DNA from: Acidobacteria bacterium RIFCSPLOWO2_02_FULL_65_29
GTDB taxonomy: Bacteria; Acidobacteriota; Vicinamibacteria; Vicinamibacterales; CAVVIG01
DNA length: 64,000 nt
Assembly: GCA_001767435.1 (NCBI GenBank)
Contig: MEKT01000206.1
Span: 1-64,000, forward strand
Reading direction: 5' to 3'
In this document: positions 61,224-64,000 of the stretch, piece by piece
Layout of the letters: each line of letters opens with the position of its first letter
Position numbering within the stretch: the stretch's first letter is position 1
Notes under the pieces: generated by a model
What the model was told of the DNA's origin: nothing
Seen by the model: the letters and a program-made list of their open reading frames with translations, nothing else
Databases searched by the model: none
Program-made: the position numbers and the translations under genes

Positions 61224-62480
61224 TCAATTTCGCAACGCTCTTGTCGCAGCGGGACTCCCGGCCAGCAGCCGCTCGACGCGATCGAGGATCTCCGCGGCGG
61301 CCCTGGTCTTCGTCATGAGCGGCAGCACCTCGGCCCCGTGCGCACCGACGATCGTCACCGCATTGGTGTCGACCTCGAAGCCGGCATCGGACCTCGACAC
61401 GTCGTTGGCGACGATGAGGTCCACGTGCTTGTGCGCTCGCTTGGCTTCGGCCTGCTCGGAGACCCGTTCCGTTTCGGCGGCAAAGCCGACGAGAACGGGG
61501 CCGCGCCCGGCTGCCAGCCTTCGCCGGCCAAGCTCGCCGAGAATGTCCGGCGTTTTCCTGAGGACCAGCGTGAGCGTCTCGCCGGCCTTGTGGACTTTCT
61601 GGGCTGCCCGCTCCACGGGCGAGTAGTCGGCCACGGCCGCCGCCATGACCACGAGATCCGCGCGGTCGGCGAGCCCTATCACGGCGTCGTGCATGTCGGC
61701 CGCGCTGCGCACCTTCACGACGTCCCTCACCGCGGGCGGCTCGACCGCCGTCGGCCCCATGATGAGTGTCACGTCGGCGCCGCGACGCGCCGCCTCGGCC
61801 GCGATCGCAAAGCCCATGCGGCCGCTCGAACGATTGCCGATGAATCGCACGGGGTCGACATCCTCATAGGTCGGGCCCGCGGTGACGATCACTCGTCGTC
61901 CCCCGAGCACGCTCGCCGCCGCCTCGCGTGGGGCGGGACCGGTGCCCGTCGGCCGGAGGATTGCTTCGGCCGCGGCGACAATCTCATCCGGTTCGGCCAG
62001 GCGCCCCTTGCCGATCCATCCGCACGCGAGGTAGCCCTCGCCCGGATCCACGAAACGGACGCCGCGGGCCGCGAGCGCGTCGAGGTTCCTGCGCACCGCC
62101 TCGTGCGCGAACATGTTCGTGTTCATCGCCGGCGCGACGAGCACCGGCGCCCGCGTGGCGGTGTACAGCGTGGAGAGGAAATCGTCGGCAAGCCCGTTGG
62201 CAAACTTTCCGAGGATGTTCGCCGTCGCAGGGGCGACGAGCAGCAGGTCGATGGAAGACGCCAACGCGATGTGTTCGATGTCCGAGTTGGCGCCCGACTC
62301 GAACTGATCGGTGATGACTCGGCGCCGTGTGATCGCCTCAAACGTGACCGGGCCGACAAACTTCGTCGCCGACGCCGTCATGATGGCGACGACCTCGTGG
62401 CCGCGTTTCTGGAGGCCTCGAGCCACCTCCACGGCCTTGTACGCGCCGATGCCGCCCGTGACGCCAAGTGCTATCAGCAT
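61224..62480 (-). CDS. coaBC: coenzyme A biosynthesis bifunctional CoaBC
   Basis: About 418 residues. The N-terminal flavoprotein (CoaC) has VTGGIGAYKAVEVARGL, IEHI with the active-site histidine, PAMNTNMF and YLACGWIGKGR (the redox cysteine). The C-terminal CoaB (VIVTAGPTYEDVDPVRFIGN, AAVADYSPV) is the CTP-dependent ligase. It makes 4'-phosphopantetheine from phosphopantothenate. The ATG at 62480 starts the family N-terminus (MLIALGVTGGIGA); the upstream frame runs through a repeat cassette. Downstream UDG, upstream rpoZ. Confidence 0.93.
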   Translation of the reverse strand: MLIALGVTGGIGAYKAVEVARGLQKRGHEVVAIMTASATKFVGPVTFEAITRRRVITDQFESGANSDIEHIALASSIDLLLVAPATANILGKFANGLADDFLSTLYTATRAPVLVAPAMNTNMFAHEAVRRNLDALAARGVRFVDPGEGYLACGWIGKGRLAEPDEIVAAAEAILRPTGTGPAPREAAASVLGGRRVIVTAGPTYEDVDPVRFIGNRSSGRMGFAIAAEAARRGADVTLIMGPTAVEPPAVRDVVKVRSAADMHDAVIGLADRADLVVMAAAVADYSPVERAAQKVHKAGETLTLVLRKTPDILGELGRRRLAAGRGPVLVGFAAETERVSEQAEAKRAHKHVDLIVANDVSRSDAGFEVDTNAVTIVGAHGAEVLPLMTKTRAAAEILDRVERLLAGSPAATRALRN

Positions 62481-62483
62481 TGG

Positions 62484-62610
62484 ATAACCAATCGGGTCAT
62501 TGGGTAATTGGGTAATCGGGTCATTGATTGGGGCATTGAGTCGGCCAATCGGGCCATTCAAATGCCAATTACCCGATTACCCGATGACTCGATTATTCAA
62601 TGACCCGATT
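62484..62610. repeat. short-word repeat, AATCGGGTCATTGGG type
   Basis: Words AATCGGGTCATTGGG, TAATTGGGTAATCGGG, ATTACCCGATTACCCGATG and AATGACCCGATTCG fill the coaBC/rpoZ gap in both orientations. They also form the last five codons and TAA stop of rpoZ (62593-62610). Confidence 0.85.
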
Positions 62611-62784
62611 CGTCCTCTCAATCTTCTCCACCGCCTTCGTGATGACTTCCTCCTGGGCGATCGTGGTCGGCTTGTGCGCGCCGGCCGCGACTTTGGGCGT
62701 CGATCCCGCCAGCAGCTGGCGCGCGCGCGCACCGGCGGTCACCACGAACTCGAACGAATTCGGCAGCTTCGAACGGTCAATCAT
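62593..62784 (-). CDS. rpoZ: RNA polymerase omega subunit
   Basis: 63 residues. The motif FVVTAGARARQLLAGSTPKV and KPTTIAQEEV, followed by ITKAVEKIE, identify omega, which aids RNA polymerase assembly. The ATG at 62784 is standard. The C-terminal residues NRVIE come from the neighbouring repeat rather than from omega proper. It is in the normal gmk-rpoZ-coaBC order on the minus strand. Confidence 0.9.
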   Translation of the reverse strand: MIDRSKLPNSFEFVVTAGARARQLLAGSTPKVAAGAHKPTTIAQEEVITKAVEKIERTNRVIE

Positions 62785-62787
62785 ATG

Positions 62788-62822
62788 TACCCCTTACTCT
62801 TCACTTCTAACTTCTCACTTCA
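62788..62822. repeat. short-word repeat upstream of rpoZ
   Basis: CCCCTTACTCTTCACTTCTAAC and TTCTCACTT words; minus-strand reading gives AAGTGAGAAGTTAGAAGTG, akin to the 60270 repeat. Confidence 0.65.
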
Positions 62823-62847
62823 GATCGCTGGCTTTGTCAGCGGGCTG

Positions 62848-63480
62848 CTAGAACGTTCTCCTGATCGTTTCGGCCGTCTCGTGCATCCGCTGCAACCGGG
62901 CCCGCTCGGCCAGCACAATCGCCTCGAGCCTGGCCACGGCCGACGCGAGCTCGTCGTTGATCACAATGAAATCATACTCAGCGAACGCTGCGATTTCCTC
63001 GCGCGCCACCTGCAGCCGGCGCTGGATGGCGTCCTCGGTGTCCTTGCTGCGGCCACGGAGTCGCTGTTCGAGCACGCCGTAGGAGGGAGGCATCACGAAC
63101 ACCGTGGTCGCCTCGGCTCCCCGGCGGCGCACTTGTCGCGCACCCTGGACGTCGATCACGAGCACGACATCGTCGCCAGCCGAGAGCACGCGCTCGGTGT
63201 CGGCGGCCGATGTGCCGTACAGGTTACCGAAGACGTCGGCCCATTCGAGGAATTCGCCGGAGGCCGCCATGGCCTCGAACCGTTGGCGGCTCACAAAATT
63301 ATAGTCCACACCGTCGTATTCGCCCGACCGGGCGGCGCGCGAGGTGTAGGACCGCGACATCTTGAGGCGAGGCACGTCCTCGACGAGCCGCTCGACCAGT
63401 GTGGTCTTGCCGGCGCCCGATGGCGCCGACACGATGAAGAGAATGCCTCGCCCTGTCGGCGACGTCGCGCTATTCGGCAT
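62848..63480 (-). CDS. gmk: guanylate kinase
   Basis: 210 residues. APSGAGKTTLVERLV (P-loop), SRSYTSRAARSGEYDGVDYNFV (GMP-binding region) and VIDVQGARQVR identify GMP kinase, which makes GDP from GMP. The ATG at 63480 overlaps yicC by 11 bp. The TAG stop is the first part of CTAGCAGCCCG, which matches the end of the palindromic element at 27370, so the stop is probably repeat-derived. Confidence 0.92.
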   Translation of the reverse strand: MPNSATSPTGRGILFIVSAPSGAGKTTLVERLVEDVPRLKMSRSYTSRAARSGEYDGVDYNFVSRQRFEAMAASGEFLEWADVFGNLYGTSAADTERVLSAGDDVVLVIDVQGARQVRRRGAEATTVFVMPPSYGVLEQRLRGRSKDTEDAIQRRLQVAREEIAAFAEYDFIVINDELASAVARLEAIVLAERARLQRMHETAETIRRTF

Positions 63481-64000
63481 TCTGCACCTGCTCGCGCATC
63501 TTCTCGAGCTCGGCCTTGGCGGCGATGATGAGCTCCGAGACGCGCAGGCCGTCGGCCTTCGAGCCCATCGTGTTGACCTCGCGGTTCATCTCCTGCAGCA
63601 GGAAATCGAGCTTGCGCCCGCAGGGCTCGGCGTCGTCGGCGAGCGCGACCCAGTGGGACACGTGGCCCCGGAAGCGCGAGATCTCTTCGGAAATATCGGA
63701 CCGCGCGGCGGCGCGAACGATCTCCTGCGCGACGGCGGTTTCGTCGGCCTCGACAACCGCGCGAAGCTCGGCCACGCGCTCGGTCAGCCGTTGCTCCATC
63801 GCGTGCCGGCCTTCGTCAGCGGCCGTCGCGATGCGCTCGATCAGATCGGCCACCATCGCGCGCCGCTGGTCGAGGTCTGCGCGCAGGTGGTCGCCCTCAC
63901 GGACCCGCATCTGATCCAGCTCCTCCAGCGCCGCATCCAGCGTCTCGCGCGCCAGCGCCGCGGCCGCAGGCAAGAGCGTGTCGTCGGCGCCGGCCGCCCG
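63470..64000 (-). CDS. yicC: YicC-like endoribonuclease, partial (start beyond window)
   Basis: Only the C-terminal part is visible. The motif EMNREVNTMGSKA and the surrounding LRVSELIIAAKAELEKMREQ are the YicC/DUF1732 C-terminus. YicC is reported to act as a ribonuclease in Enterobacteria. The frame is open to the window edge, so the N-terminus and start lie outside. It overlaps gmk by 11 bp, and the usual yicC-gmk-rpoZ order supports the assignment. Confidence 0.85.
   Translation of the reverse strand, partial: RAAGADDTLLPAAAALARETLDAALEELDQMRVREGDHLRADLDQRRAMVADLIERIATAADEGRHAMEQRLTERVAELRAVVEADETAVAQEIVRAAARSDISEEISRFRGHVSHWVALADDAEPCGRKLDFLLQEMNREVNTMGSKADGLRVSELIIAAKAELEKMREQVQNAE

Noticed and set aside
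60394-61227. Longer glycosylase start at 61227 with a 4-bp overlap with coaBC
   Set aside because: The extra N-terminus is encoded by two repeat elements and does not resemble glycosylases; GTG at 61065 with GAGGG fits better, though not proven.
50425-62822. Junction repeats as CRISPR arrays
   Set aside because: Units are short, variable and lack regular spacers, and no cas gene is present.

Overview
The window is high-GC bacterial chromosome with no phage or plasmid features. The gene content suggests Acidobacteriota, probably near the Vicinamibacteria: several secreted FG-GAP/ASPIC-UnbV (CRTAC1-type) proteins, a PknB-type kinase fused to a propeller, DUF4159, and multiheme cytochrome-TPR proteins. 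This placement is inferred from gene content; no rRNA is present. Nearly all genes lie on the minus strand, so transcription runs from high to low coordinates, and neighbours are often coupled by 1- or 4-base start/stop overlaps.

Region 1 (1-8.6 kb) is miscellaneous: an exported epoxide-hydrolase-like protein divergent from an ATP-grasp enzyme, a LexA-type HTH gene followed by a small gene fused to a serine-hydrolase fragment, a DUF4159/metallo-beta-lactamase pair, and a membrane Ser/Thr kinase. Region 2 (8.6-23.2 kb) is a seven-gene minus-strand operon, six genes of it overlapping: two CRTAC1 proteins, a TPR protein, a third CRTAC1 protein, a TPR-CRTAC1 protein, a five-haem membrane cytochrome with TPRs, and a last CRTAC1 protein. 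It looks like one extracytoplasmic system of unknown function.

Region 3 (24-46.7 kb) looks like a secondary-metabolite or unusual-lipid cluster on the minus strand. It starts with a ketosynthase pair (one with intact catalytic residues, one with them replaced), an HMG-CoA-reductase homologue, a desaturase-like flavoprotein and an ACP. It continues with an epimerase-acyltransferase fusion, an intact UbiB kinase and a degenerate one, a flavin-dependent halogenase homologue, a carotenoid-oxygenase homologue and an antiporter. It ends with a DinB-like protein, three proteins sharing an N-terminal module, an SRPBCC protein and a FadL-type porin. The product cannot be read from the sequence.

Region 4 (46.8-57.9 kb) holds a metallo-hydrolase, a cyclic-nucleotide/ParA-like/patatin protein, an AbrB-Doc toxin-antitoxin pair, efflux-gene debris, tRNA-Pro, a MerR regulator, an outer-membrane-like protein, an APC permease, der, an HU-type gene with a clear sigma-70 promoter and an S2P-type protease. 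Region 5 (58-64 kb) is a housekeeping run: priA, a uracil-DNA glycosylase, coaBC, rpoZ, gmk and yicC (cut by the window end).

A second theme is small repeats. Short-word direct repeats fill many gene junctions and often supply the last codons and stop of the adjoining gene. Two dispersed palindromic families are also present: one a 166-bp MITE-like element with a short copy inside priA, the other a GCAGAG hairpin in the 5' part of a CRTAC1 gene and just upstream of the glycosylase gene.
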